DNA of 64,000 bases, taken from Blastomussa wellsi (Eukaryota > Cnidaria > Anthozoa > Scleractinia > Plerogyridae). Where the stretch lies: positions 24,121,397 through 24,185,396 of the forward strand of contig OX393562.1 in assembly GCA_947652115.1 (NCBI GenBank), written 5' to 3'. The translations under genes were made by a program, and so were the position numbers. Positions 28,301-43,300 of the stretch are shown piece after piece (the stretch's first letter is position 1; each line of letters opens with the position of its first letter). The notes under the pieces were generated by a model, which worked only from the letters and a program-made list of their open reading frames with translations, had not been told where the DNA came from and searched no databases.

Positions 28301-31300
28301 TGTGGCGAAGCTCATAGGATGGCTGCTGAGAAGCTAACAAAGCCTAAAACACAAAAGTTATTGAAGAACCTGAAACGGAAAAGGCCTGGCGAAACAGAGG
28401 CGCCAGTAATCGCTGGTTTAACTTACGCACTCACAAGTGGACACAAGCTGAACTTGCAACTAATTTCATTGATTGCAATAAAGGGGGAATCGTCAACGCA
28501 AATTGCCATTCCAACGGCATTTACTCAATTAAGTTGACTGACGTGCAAATATGATCTACACCAACACAACTACAAGCAAGTCCGATCATTGTAACTTGGA
28601 CTATACAATTTATTAATTACTCAGTGTCGAAGTGCAGCACAATGCAATTCCAAAACGCAACAAAGAAAGCCATTATTATTATAATTGCAACTGGCGCATT
28701 CATAAAAAAATAATTGCAAAACAAACCTGTCTTGCTCTAAGTGCCACCTTGGCATTTTCATGTCTATTCAGTGTAGTAAGCTCTTGCAGAAGGTGATTGA
28801 GTTCATCTGATAAACCACTTTGGCGTCCGCACAATTGGTCCTAGACAGAATATAGTTATTAATTGTATTAATAACCAACATTCAGAAAGTAACATCATTA
28901 GCACTCACATTAATTGTTGTTTATACGTGTAATTGTTGGAATCATTCGCTATTTAGCCATTATAATAAAAACAATAACACTATATTTATAGAGAATGGCC
29001 ACATCAGCCTCAGCTTATTTCGATTCCGCGTGGGTCCTCTATCCAGGTAGCCTGCGTCGCAGACGGACAAAACCGCCAGTATAGTCCGTCTATACCGAGG
29101 ATTATGTGACACGTCCGGCTGCAACGCAGGCTACTATCCAGGTTGAACTGGAATTTAAAAATGGTGGCTTTTGAGGAGGGAGGAAAACCGGAGTACCCGG
29201 ATAAAAACCCTCGGAGCGAAGAAATTACCTAGAAATTATCTTAGTAAATTCAAAGCCGAATCGGATTCATTTGAGCAGTGGGTGGCTCTATTTAAGTTCC
29301 CATTACATTTACTCACTATAAGCATTATCGTCAGTTGGTTTTTCTTCGCCACAGAAGCATGAGAAAATATACTTTGCACAACTGGGGCAAGATCCTTGGA
29401 CTTGTTCTTGTCACGCAACAGTGCCACACATTTTTCAAAATTTCCTGAGGAGATGAAAATATTTTTCAGAATGTTATATTCGATGAGCTACTTTTACTGA
29501 TAATAAGGAAAGCAAGAGTAAAGTCTATCAGTAGTCCTCTTGACCAAGTGACTGATAACTGGCAAAAAATATACACAGCTTTCAACTGTTTATGTCTCAT
29601 CAGGCCCAGTAATAAATATATTGCCCATCATCACGGCTATAAGAAATGAGTGGCAAAATACGGTATACTTTGACATGACTGCTACTATACCAAAAAAATA
29701 AGATGATTTTGTCAACAGATTAATTTAAACAAGAAACTATCAATGATAAATATACCTTCATTGAAAAGTACTTCATGCTGCAAGTATTGTCTCAAAAGGC
29801 TCAAGACAACCGCCTTCATGTGTCCACGAATTCCATTGCGATATCTATTGCAACAAAAATAATACTCAAAATAATTTCCAATGCTTGATATATGACAACA
29901 TTTGGTACCAAAAATAAAATATGTCACAAATGACCTTATTTGTATCTTAGTAAATAAACCCAATTAAGCAACAACAATTCTTCACCACTTCCAACATCCA
30001 CCCCTCCATACCCCACCCACCACCAATTCTGTTTCCTGTTGCAGAAGCATTTTAGGTCTAACAATTACATCTAGGGAAGGTGGATTAAACGCTCGAAGCT
30101 TTAATGACCACCAGGGCAAAATAAAGAGAAATGGAACTCCAAATGTTTAATGCTATGTCACCGTTTTTGTACGATTGTACAGATCAGAACATTCAAAAAG
30201 GGAGTAAAATGCTTACCTCTGAACAAGCTGTACAATGCTTTGGGTGTTCAAAAAGAAGGCATCCCGTTCAGTTCTTTTGGTTAGAGTTGCAGCATGGGCA
30301 TCAACAACATTAGCAATCTGCCAAAGCACCATTATCATTGTGAATAAATGCACTTTCCAACAAAGCAATTTGTTAATTGGACGAATGAAAATAATGTCCC
30401 TTTAAGAGCGTGTTGATGGAATCTATTTTTGTCTTCTCTACCCACCTTTCAGGAGCTGAACAGTTCAGTGGTCTATGCAGCTCGCCTCTGTGGCTGTACG
30501 TTACTTTTGTTGATACTAACATTCACTTTGGTTATTGTGGACCTTGTACATTTATGAGTTAAAAGATCGCTGACAACATCTCCACACTGACACATGGCTA
30601 CCCATCTTCCTATCTGCATTAAATGCTCTTAGAGGAGTTCTAGCTGTGTTGTGACTAGTGATTCAGGCTTTCTTTCTCTGCCAGCAGTAGTATACTCATG
30701 TGTCTGAGTAGTAAAATGCAGGATAATAATTTACCTGTTGACTTGGAAACTGACTCAGTACTGATGTTATATTGCTTGCATAGCTTGAAAGATGCCTCCT
30801 TATGGTTTCTTCAACACTCACAGGAATACGCCCTGAAATTGACGAGATCATTTCCTGCAAAGAAGTAGCAACAAAATTAAATACAAAATATGGGTTCCTC
30901 AGTCAATTATATCTTGTAACCTTTTGATAAGTCTAGCAATGAACAACTGGTACCTTACCTGTAATTCCAATAAAGGCAATGCAGGGTCCTTCAAAGCCTT
31001 CATAAGAGTATCTACATTTTCCTCCAGCCTCTGCGAAAAATGGGGTTCACCAATACAGTACCCATCCATGATGTTTTGAAGATTCTCGCGGGCAACTTGA
31101 AAAACCTGCAACCCAATTCAGCAAAATAACAGCCAGTGCTACTTAAACAATTGCAAACTTCCCACTGATTTTCAGGTAGCCAGTTAAGGAGGACTTAAAC
31201 TTCTCAGATAAGGAATACTGTTAGTAATAGAAACCAATTGCCAGAGGTATAGTGTAAAGAAACCATGGAGATGAGTAATTTTTGTGATTGTGCATGTGGA

Positions 31301-34300
31301 TTTAGCAAAGATTATTACCTGATGCAATTTGCTTCCTTTTAGTTTTGGTCCACAAGTTTGAGGAAACTGGCCAGTATAAAGCTGCGCCTGAAAAAAAAAA
31401 TAGAACAAAAACGGCAAAGAAGTGAATAAGACTAATTTCATCTAATACAATAAAAAGAATATCTGGTTTCACGATTCTGTGTAGATTTTAGGAGACGTAA
31501 TTTTTGGGTAAAACTGCGCCACTTTTTAAATCAGTTTTTTGGCATGATGTGATCAGGCACTAGAACTTAAGAAGTCAATCAAGTTTCCATCCTTATCAGG
31601 CATAAGGGAATTTATATCCATTTACAACTTTTCAGAAAAATAGCATGACTTGTTATGAAACTGGAGCTTTTTTGAAATTTGGGGTAATTCTGGTGAGCGA
31701 CATAAACTGGTGATCATGTTTGTCATAAAAGGTATATTTATCTTGCGATTTTTAGCAATTTGAGAAGTCAAAGTTGTAGGAAAAGTGAATATGCGAATGT
31801 TTGTTGCCCATTACAGATTATCATTGGCCTAGATAACTAAAGCAAGTGCTAGATGTTTACATCTGTGACTTGAATGTATGTGTATACCTATTTATTTTAT
31901 TTTATTTTTATTTATTTATTTTGCCTGATTTACTATTAAATAAATCTAATTTGTTAAATTTGATTTATTTATTTAGCTTTGCCTAACTAGAATACATAAA
32001 AATATTAGGCAGGGAGACCACTACAGCCTAGCCAATTACAGCAGATCCCTCATTAATTATTTATATAAAAAATACTAAAGCTACTAATATGTAAGCAGAA
32101 ACCTTAGGAGGAAAAAAGCCCAAATTGCTAGAAGCAGCACATTGGTGGGCGTATAGAGATCTCGCTGTATTGCACCTAGGACAGATTGTTCTCCAGGTTC
32201 TAATGTCGTCCACATCATACAGGTTCAGAGCCTTTTTGATTGTAAGTTACACAACCCACCTCGATTAGCTTTGCTATATGGGGATTATGTATTTCTCTAA
32301 TTTGTTAAATTTAAAACTATTGAAATAAAATCCGTTAATATTGATGATGATGAAATGATGATCATACAATACAGCGGCACCATACTGGGCTCCATAAATT
32401 TTGCCAAACCTATTTGATCAAAATTTGTGGTTTGGTTTAACGCACAGTCCTAATACGTGGAGAAATTACTTGTATAGTTATCTTTTTCTTGACTTAATTG
32501 ACTGAATGGTGTTCGATATTTTTCTTTTGCGTAACAGTGACAACGATCTATTGATCTATCAGAGTTTGTTTACAGGCCCAGCTCAATTTTTTAATGAGGT
32601 GAATGAGCCTAATGTAGGAAAAAAATGAGCACATCATTTCAGTTAGAAAGGTATGGCTTCATGATTCTGCGTAGACTATAGGAGGCTCAATGAGGTAATC
32701 ATCAAATATACTCAAATAGCTTCTTCTACAGGGAGGATGTTTGCAATGTTGCAGCACTACGTCTGTTTACCAAGGTTTGTTATACAGTTTATAGCACAGC
32801 TCATAGTTCCATTGTTTTGTTTAAAAACGTTAACGTACAGAGAGAAAAAATTGAAAGTTGAGGTGCTGCTCCTTGCTAAAACAGTTTGTTAACAATACAT
32901 TGTATGTTTTTTACCTGTGTGACTTTGCTAGGATCATCAAGCTCTAACTTGGCCACAACTGAACCTGGCTCCAACACTGCCCCAGGATTCTTAACATAGT
33001 GAACACTGAAGAAATTACATGCAATTACTCATAATGAAAACACTTCATATGTTAGCAGTACCCTCCTATATGAGTAGACTTCAGTAATCAAACCACAATT
33101 TGTGCTACATGTAATTTACTTCATTTATGAAATTATAACCAATAAAATCAAAATACGTAGAAGGTAATGGCAACAGTGTGAACTACACTACCAAATGACC
33201 TTTAACTAAGCAGCTTTAATGCTCTAAAAGCAGATGTGCTTTCAGAGAAAACAAACAGAATGATAAACATCTAAAATAATTGGCTTAAATGATTCTATGG
33301 CTTTCAAAGCAACGTGACCAGTGCAGAGTTTAAACTAACGACAGACTTGATGTGAGGAACCTGGAACTTAATACCAAATCAAAAGGGAGAAATGATCTTC
33401 TTCCAATTTAATTTAAGCAAAAAATTCAGGGCTGATTTTTTTTTTCAGGCTTCTATATGCCAAATGCTCAATTGAAAATTCACTGCGAAGATCATTCCTC
33501 CATATATGAATTATTTCATACACTTTACATCATTAACACCAAATTGCAACATTTTGCTTACCAGCCACTTTCACTGACTGTCAAGGGCATAACCATCTTC
33601 ATAACCTAAAAGTGTCCAAAACAGAAAATAAGAAAACACTTTATACTCCATGGATAATAGGGAAGGAATAAACCAAAAACGACTGGTAAAATACTGTACA
33701 TGACTGCATGTACTCACTTCAATCTCAGCATAAGCCTCCCCCTGAAAGACATGTCCTCCATCATCAACTACAAATTGAATGAGCTTCCCAGCAGAAGGTG
33801 ACCTGATGATTACACAATTTATAATTTTACAGTGCCTATAAAAGTTGCACTCACAAGAGAGAGTGAGCTCAGATATAATTATATGCATTTAAGAACGAAC
33901 CAATCCTTTAAACACTTCCCACCCACAAACACATTCTGTCTATTCATCATTCTTGTCCACTATTGTAAAATTGACTTTAAAATCTGTTCCCTCTCTTGTT
34001 TTGAAGATAATTTTAAGGGGGTAAGATTCTTACAGGTATGTGTAACAGTTACAGACGAATTAATGAATGTGTTCCGTTTTTGGAGAAAAGTCCTCAACTT
34101 CTCTAAGTGAAGTAGAGTAAAGAAGCTGATGCCTTTTGTCAGCCATCACTGCTTATTGAAAGCTCTGCAGCTCTGCCTGCACATAAAGACAGAATGTGAT
34201 AATCTTAAAGTATTAGAAGAAAATGACTTTTTCACCTAAGAACTGTAGGATCATTTTCTTTCTGAAAGATGCAAGTCTTTCCACTGATTGTCAGTCTATA

Positions 34301-37300
34301 GCTGCAAAAATACAAAATGAAGTAATTATAATGGTTAGTCACTCAAGGATGCTGAACATGGCTTTCACCTAACATCTTCAGTTTTTCTTGGTATGTTTTT
34401 TTCAACAATTAACCAACCTGTCTACTTCCTCCTTCATGTATGTGGTGTGACTGCTGTCATTCCATGACAACAGTAGCCCACCATCACTCATCCTATAAAG
34501 TGAAAGATAACATTGAACAATTGAAATAAGCACAGATTGCCTGATCTTTTTCTTCTAGGGAGACCATTTCTCTTGGTGTCATTTTCTTAAACAGCCCTAG
34601 TCAGCCACGCCTTATATCTGCTATTTTCGATGCCATCGGAATGATTACAGTGAGGACACTCGAACCGTGAACACTTCACATTTATTTTTACATTTTTTTA
34701 CCATTATCCAATGTTAGCCATTCATATAAACAGAAGAATTAGCTTTCTTAGGTGCTGAAAACACTAAATCCATTGGTCTATGTCAAGAGCTCTCATTGGA
34801 TGATCATAACAAAAAATGCACTCAAATCACGGTTTGAGTGTCCGCACTGTAAAATTGTATGTTGAAGGAAAATCTTATCGAACTGCCGAAAGCTGTGTTA
34901 ATGGAAGTCTGTAAAATTATCTTTAGCAGTTTCACAGTGTTCTCTTTTCATTTAGACAAGCTTCTACTTTTATTATATACTAAATGTCCTGTATGCAAAC
35001 AAAAACAAAGGCCCCCTGCTGCTACATATAGATTACGTTACAATAAGAACAGATCTTGGAAATATACATCTGCATAAATGCATACATGTAGAACCTAATA
35101 GCTAAACCATAAATGGCGTAACCTGTGGTAACATGTAAAATGGTCTTTAAATCAAAGGAAACCTTGAAATAGTTTACCAGAGAAGACAAACACCCAAGAA
35201 ATAGTAATTCACTGAGAAGAAACAAGAAGGGCTTTGAGATGAGATTTGTAATTGTCAAACGTGGTAACAAAGTAGGCAGAACTTATGAAGTTGCTATACT
35301 CTCACATTATAATCAAAATACCTGTGAGCCTCCACTTCTGTCCAGGACTGATTTATATCAAGGAAAAATGTGTTTGGTCCTGACTTACACACCTTTAGTC
35401 ATGAAGGATTGGAAAGTAGTTTAATTTTAACTTAGTACTGAATGGGTTGTAAACGGGATTAGTACACTGTCACAAAAATAACTTAATTTATACCTTGCAA
35501 ACATGACGCACACATCCGCACTGCATATGTATTATCAGATTGTGTACTGATAAAGTGTGCATCATGCTCCAGTAGATAAGCATAGACAATAATGTAAAAT
35601 GACAGAGACTTCCATTCTGGCAAGGACAGTAATTGCTGAGCTATGCATTAAGGGAAGGTGGGGTGGCCATGATCTAGCAAACGGTTAGTGCACTGGACTC
35701 TGATTCGAACATTTGGTCCAGGTTTATTTCCTCGTCGGGGTCACTGTGCTGTAATCTTGGGCAAGAAACTTTATTACCCCCTCAGTAGAGTCACCTATAA
35801 TGAATAGTAGCTGCAATACTCCAAGAATCTTCATGCTACAGGAACTGCAGTTACTGCCAGCAGCTTTCAGCCTTAAAGGGCTTTACTGCACATTAAGCTG
35901 CACTCACCCTTAAGCAATACTTGGTGCCTTCATTAATCAGTTCAACATCTTCGATGTTTGCTAAGCAATCTGTTGAAAGGATCTGTCCCCTGAAAAAACA
36001 AAAAAAAAATGTTTCAAACTACAAATGAGCCCACAATAACATTTAACCCATTCTCAAACCTATCCAAGACATCTTAGTACACATCAGTTAAATCTTTCAT
36101 ATTGTGTTGGGCAGAAGAGGGACCATGTAACACCTAAAAACTGATGTTCAGGCAGGGCACGAAATTAACTTTTTTTTCAAGGACCCATCTGGCTACTAAA
36201 TTTTCCAAAGTGGAAAGGTAAGATATACACAGCCCAAAGAGTTCTGCAGGTCAGCAACTTGTATTGCATTAGGCACATTGGTGACTGTATTAGGCGCAAT
36301 TTCGTGCCCTGTCAGGGATGAAAATATTACAATTTATTACGAAAACAGGAATTGGGAGTGATGCTCATGTACCTCTCCAGAGCAGACTTGAAGTTGACAA
36401 GTCTCTTGCTGATGCCTGCTTCTGCCACATGAACAGCACCACAAATAACACTGAGGATTGCATCAGGACGTTCAGTCTGCAGAACAAGAAAGGCAAATCT
36501 CTTGTTAAACTATTGGTATACATACACAGTATATACATCACTGTAAATGCCTGATAATAAATTCTCATATTATTATTCAAAAGGGTTTGGGTGTCCTGTG
36601 GATGCTCACATTTTGGGCAGTCAATACAAGTTAGCATAATACAGGACACTGACTTTTCAAACTGGCCTTGCTTATAAAAAGGAGCACTGTCACTGGGGTT
36701 TGGTGTTTTCAGCTTCATCCATTGCAATGATTTTACGAAGAAAACTAAATAAAGCAGCCATGAAATTGGATGGCAAATTGAAATGATTCATATATGAAAT
36801 TAAAGCTAAAAAGTGAGTTAAGAGTTTTCATAGACGGCTCTAATTTGTTCTAATGAAGGAAATGTTCATTAACAGTGACTTACCTGACCTAAAAATGTGA
36901 TAAAAAATAAAAAACGGGCCTTGCAAAGACACAATTCTTCAGCTGCTTCAAATGCAATTGCACACTCTTTATGTAAGCACAGCCGTGCATACATAAAGAT
37001 TTTTATCATGACAGCTCAATAGGAATTAGATAGGGCCAGTGCGTGTGCTATGTTATAATGCTCCTAAAGCCTCTGGTAATGAAAATTAGGACTATTGAAT
37101 CAGTATGTATAATTTATTATATGGACTTTAATTAAAAAGTATAAAAATTTTGACTATAAAGAAATTTGCCACCTCTCAATAAAACCTTCTCAATTTAGAA
37201 ATATGAGACCTGGTCAGCAGGAGATACCAGCCTTGGAGGCTACATACCTGGACCTGCTTAGAAATAAGAAAATCCAACCACCCAGTATCAATGATGTTCT

Positions 37301-40300
37301 TTGAGAAGTATTCATGTTCCAACAACTTGATCAGGTATTCAACTGTGGTACGAAAGTCACCACGTATAGAGATTTCCTTCAAGGCCAAGACCATGTTCCT
37401 ATGTTACGGTTATAGTAAACATAACAACTTGTTAGGAATGACCATGCACAAAATGTTATATTATAATTCTGACACTAAAAGTCTAAACTGTGGGATAATT
37501 TGGAAGTGTAATGTTTATTCCATTCAGTCTCATGTACTCCCAACTTTGGTGAAAATTTTCCCATACAGACCTTTAGATTGGTTAAATATAAAAACTAAAA
37601 TGCCAGCTAATTTTTCCTAATTTGAAAAAAATGAAAGGATAATTCTTAAAATGTGGCTGGTTACTCTACCAAACCAGCTGTCTAATTTAAATTTTATTGA
37701 AAGTACTGTATTTGGGAAAATTCTAGATAGATAAATAAACTAGTAATTGTTAGTCTGTTTTACACCAAATTTTCTCCATTGCAGTTTGCTCACATTCTTG
37801 TACAATAAACTAACAGCTATCTTTGCAGCTCATATAGATCTGTACTATTTAACAACTATTCACTGAAGCAGAGGTGGCTAGTGGTGGACATTTACCGGGC
37901 CGCAAAGCAACAAGGTAAATATCCACCACTAGCCACCGACACTGAGGTGAATAGTTGTTTTAGTATATACTAATACATTGAGATAATGAACTATCAGCGC
38001 ACGCCAACAACGCTATCCACTGTTTTACTAGCATATACTAATACTTGTTAATAAATTTATAATTGTCATACCTCCTTGCTGCTTCTCTATCCTCTCCCCA
38101 GGCAAAGCAGTGACCAAATTGAGAGTCGGCAAATTCATGAAGGCCACCATCAGCGCCTACACTGAAGTAACCCCAGACATTTTTCATGCTGCGAAAGGTT
38201 AACTCTTTCACTGTACCACTACTGGGTTTGAAACCCTGATAACAAGAAAAATAAAATGCAACAAAAGTGGCATTAATTTAAAGGGCGACATTGTGTTTTA
38301 ATGTGGCAGAATTCACATTAATGAAAACAGCATTAATTTACAAACTTAAGCAATCTTTCTAAATCTCAAAAAGTTATCACATAACTACATCAACAATAAT
38401 TTGTTTTTATTTAGTGCTATCTTACCTCATCTGGGTTCTCTGAAGTAATACGAGTTGCAATCACATGTCCCCTTGGCTTGGGAAGGTTCATAGGGCTACA
38501 AAGGGAATAAACACCAATTTCAGTGAGTATAAAAGGTCCATTGCTGACCACCTCAAGGATTTGTTCATCAAAAATGCTCTTGATGTACAGACAGGATGTC
38601 AGCAATATCATTACATGCATAGTTAAATAAGTTCCAAATAACATTAACAAAATAACAAAATGAAGCTTAAGCTTGACTACAATGAACAGTCTTTAGTACT
38701 TGGCTGGCCCAGCATCTTGTTCTTGGCCTGAGTTTTTGTTGAAATGTTACACAATGCACACCAAACATACATTTATGCCATGTCCAGGTAGGGATGCTCC
38801 TAATCTTACCTAGGGGTGTACATGTGATTTGATCTCATTTGAAATAATTAGGGTGTCCAAGAACCAGCATCAAATTTGTTAAGCCACAAAAGACGTTATT
38901 AAAGGTTGCATGTCAAAAAAAAATCACTCTGCATTGGTGGTCTATCAGACCAATCTGGCAGTAAAAATGGACTCTTTGACGAGGGGACATATGTATGTAG
39001 ACACTGAGATATACATGATTTGTATGTATCATGAAAACAGAGCTCAACAACAAGTGGCCCTCCAACACAATAAACACCAACCCAACTAAGAACACCACTC
39101 AATAATTAAAATTAATTTTGACTCACTTGTCCAAGTCAAAAGGATCCTTTCCAAATGGATCTAGACCATACATTGTTCTGATATCCTTGATGCTGTATAG
39201 TGGAATACCCATGGCAATCTGAAGGAAAAAAAATTGATGTCAATTACTTGACGGTTAACACAGTTAAAGAGGCCAGAGTATTGGAAAACTTGACTTCAAC
39301 AAAATTTTAATGGTGACATGTGATACACATTGTACCTGAAGTTGAGCTGCAGGAAGGTTTATGTCAGAAACCATCTCAGTGCAAGGATGTTCAACCTCAA
39401 ATGAAAAGAATGATCACACCATGGGCATTATTTTACTTCTTTTATCTGCAGTTTATGTTGTGCTGCAAGAACACTTTGAACATAAAATTAATATTAATTT
39501 GCACAAAACACTGAGCATTATTTGACAATTTAAATGTCTGGGAAAATTGAAAATATGCACTAATATTAAATATAAAACAACATTTAGTATCTAAAAGTGA
39601 TGGGAAGTCAAGGTAGGTGTGGATCCATACAATATAGGTAAAAACTTGCAAGCCATCAACACCTTGAACTGGTGGACGTAAAAGGAAGACTAAGGTGGAG
39701 TAAATTGAATTATTAGGCCTTGTGTACCTGTAACCTTGGATTTAGTTCAAGAAAATGAAAAGTGTGATCCTCTGCATGATAAAGATATTCCACAGTTCCT
39801 GCACTGACATATCCCACAAGACGACCAAGCTTCACTGCATCCTGAGAATGACAAAGAAAAAGTTGTACCGGTATTTTAATATTAAATTTTGCAAGGCATT
39901 ATACAGTCAATTAACCATACCCTAATATAATAAAAGTGTATTACATGTTAGACAAATTGAGCCATTAAGTATAACAAAGCCAAAATTATTTTTCCTTTAA
40001 AAAGAACTTTAGAGTAGTCCATACAATCAGCTCAGAGGGTGCAGTGTATGTGTGTTTAAAAAAGCTACTTGGTAGCGTTGGGAGTTCATTCCAGGCCGGG
40101 ATCAGCCACAATCTTCCATGCCAATGCTTCTGGGAAAACTGGTTGCAGTATGTCCAACAACCACACCACTCACAGTGTTACGACCACAGAGTGATGGAGT
40201 GGGTCTTTAAAGGGATGGGTGGGGGGTGGGGGGCATGAAAGGAAATAGAAGAAGTAAGCCGACAAGGATAAGACACATTCAATGGCTGGGAAACTTATAA

Positions 40301-43300
40301 TTTTTATCTGTCACTTTGTATATTTAATGCACAAGCTCACAAGATTTTTAAACATTTTTGCTCTGACTTACCAAAGGAGCTTGAAATTATTCATCTATTT
40401 TCTGAAAATTATTCCTTTATTTATTGTAACCTTTCAACTGATAATACAAGTTTAATAAATAATTTATTGTTACTCATTTTACTCATAATTCCTGCTATGC
40501 AGAATTATTTGAATAAGATCTTTGAATATCATTAATCCATATGGATGAACCATTAGTACCTCTTCCATTTTTCTAAAAACATCAGGCTTAGCTATTGCAG
40601 CCGGTGCTTCCTCTATGATCTTCTGATGTCTGCGCTGCACAGAACAATCTCTTCCAAAAATGGACATTGCATTGCCATGCTCATCAGCCAAGAGCTGCAC
40701 TTCTAAATGCCTGGCACTAAAAAAAAAAAACAAGCAATAAGTAGTAGCAAAACAATTTAAAATTTAATAATATTACATATCAATGAAAATTACATTACAT
40801 ACACAAGAATAACAGTTAACTATGAAATTCATTTATTAAATTATACAGTAACCAATAGCTTTTACTTTTTTGCAAGTTTCATCACAAACACAGGGGAACC
40901 AGGTACTTCAGTTTGGACCTGCAGGAGAAAACATGATTATATTTAACTTTAATTATAAAAACATTTCAAAAATTAATATTTCATGTTAGCATCTACAGTA
41001 AGTGAACATTTTGCAAAAAGCAAAGCTTATGATCCATCAAGTACAACTTGTACATTTGCACACCTACCCTATAGTCCGCAGGTACAGACACAGACTATAG
41101 TACTGCACATCTTTGAAATGAGCAAATGGCAGAACAATAAGATATGTACCACTTAAATAAAGTGAACAGTCTGCATCACCATTAGGCATACAATCATGTA
41201 CCTGTCTAAAGAAGTTTGTAAATTCATCATCGCTTGATGCTTTACGGATTCCTTTACCACCACCACCTTCAGAAGCTTTGATCATCACAGGGTAACCAAT
41301 CTTTCTGGCAGCCTGGAAGGAGAACCTTTCCAGTAAGACAGTCTAATCTTCTATTTTAATTTTAATTAGTAACTATTAACTCTCCTTATGTCACCTAAGA
41401 CATATATAAAGACAATAAAAATATTATGGGCCTTGTTAAAAAAATGAATATATCATTCTTGCAATTGACAGGTCTCTGCTTCAAGGTAAATCTGCAATCA
41501 AGGCTGCCTAGTATAGCATTCATGGCAACTCTCCCAGATTATCTGGAAGTCTCCCAGACACAGATTTCCCAGATAAAAAGAAAAATGCTTAAAATACATG
41601 TTTGACATATTTGACACATTTTTCTACATCCTGAATTGCAAAGCTCTATATTGAAACTCTGCAAATTGAGGATTGAGAAGTGGTTGATAAATGTGAATTG
41701 GCCACCGTAAAGAGATTCGAGAGCGACGTTTCGAGCGTTAGCCCTTCGTCGGAGCCAATCAAGGAATTGTGGATCGTGTGTCTTTATATACAGAAAGATG
41801 GAGCTTCGCTATTGGTTGGTGCCTGGTAACATGAAAACAACAGAATAAATTAGTTGAATTAAAAGCGTTCGTTGATACCGCGAGGATTAAGAGTGCCGAT
41901 TTGAAAAATAAATTTTTGTTCTAGAGTTAATGCAACATTGGCAGTCTCCCACATATTCATTGTTTTTTTAGGTTGGAACCTCAGTAGTTGTCCACCAAGT
42001 CTTATTTAACAATTAAAGAAGCATAAGGTGATCAAGGGCATTTGAGAACACAAGGGAAATGTAGAAAACATGAGAAAAAAACAAAACACACATAATCAAG
42101 AAACTGACAACTCGAAACCAGGTTTTTAGCCCACTGCACTTTACCCAAATCAATATTAATTAGATGAATTGGAGTATTGAATACTTTCAAAATTGACAGT
42201 TCAACAACTCACCTTGATTCCTTCACTAACATCCTGCACACACCCTTTCATATACAGATCATGTGAAATCCCTACAACTTTCCCATCAACAAAGTCATTA
42301 GATGACTTATCAAGGGTAAGACCTAAAACCCAATGTGACAACCACACGATTAATAGACCGTTGATCTGGGAAAAAGAAATAAAATGCTAGAACACAATAT
42401 AAATATGCACTAAAATTTTATAAACAGAATTTCACAGGCAGCAACAAATTGTAAAATTAATAACTTATGGCAGCAAGGCCTATGAAATTAGCTCACCTGA
42501 TCCACTCCAGGGAAGGGTGGGTACACCAACAGTCTGAGCAACAATAGTTGATGCAATTTTGTCACCTAAAGCCCACATAGCTGATGCAGGTGGACCTGAA
42601 GAGACACAGAAAGTGTGCCAATTTATTAATATTACAATCACAGACTTTTCTTTTCCTAAGTAAATATATATGATATATTATTCAAATTAAAGATGAAACT
42701 GTTAGTTGACAGTTACTAGAGTTTAATGCATGAAGTGATCATCAAACTCTGCCATTAGCAGCAGTCAAAATTAGATTTAAACTGACTCATGGAGGGTGGG
42801 TAGAGCGATCCTGCTTCTGATTGGCTGTATAGAATCTGTTTTCCTGCCTACACTTGGTAACCAGCTCAGATCTCTGGTTTAGTAAAGCTGATTTATCAGC
42901 GGGTGGTATGCAGACCTTCTCTGTCAGACACAAATTGCAGTGTGTTGCTCGCGTGACAATGGACCACTTGATCGAAAAATGAGACTGTGTAAGTTATATT
43001 ATTTATTGCCTTTTATAATACTTACTCTTATTATTATCAATATTATTATTGTTGTTGTTGTTGTTTTTATTATTAACTATACCAGTTTCATCTTTAATTC
43101 ATATTTTGCTCTGCATGAATTAGTATCAAGCGCTCCTGCGGTTGTATTAAACCTTTTTCACTTTTCTTTGTTTATAATATATAATTATATTTATTTAAGT
43201 GTACATCATCATGTGTACAAGCATCACCTTGCCAGACAGTTGGTCAAGTGCTATGAAGCCAGCAAATAGAGGAAATTTTTCAGAAAATCTCAATAAATCC

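Noticed and set aside
28172..28537. 121-codon plus-strand frame
   Set aside because: It overlaps an ACC exon (28230-28343) on the opposite strand and has no domain signal.
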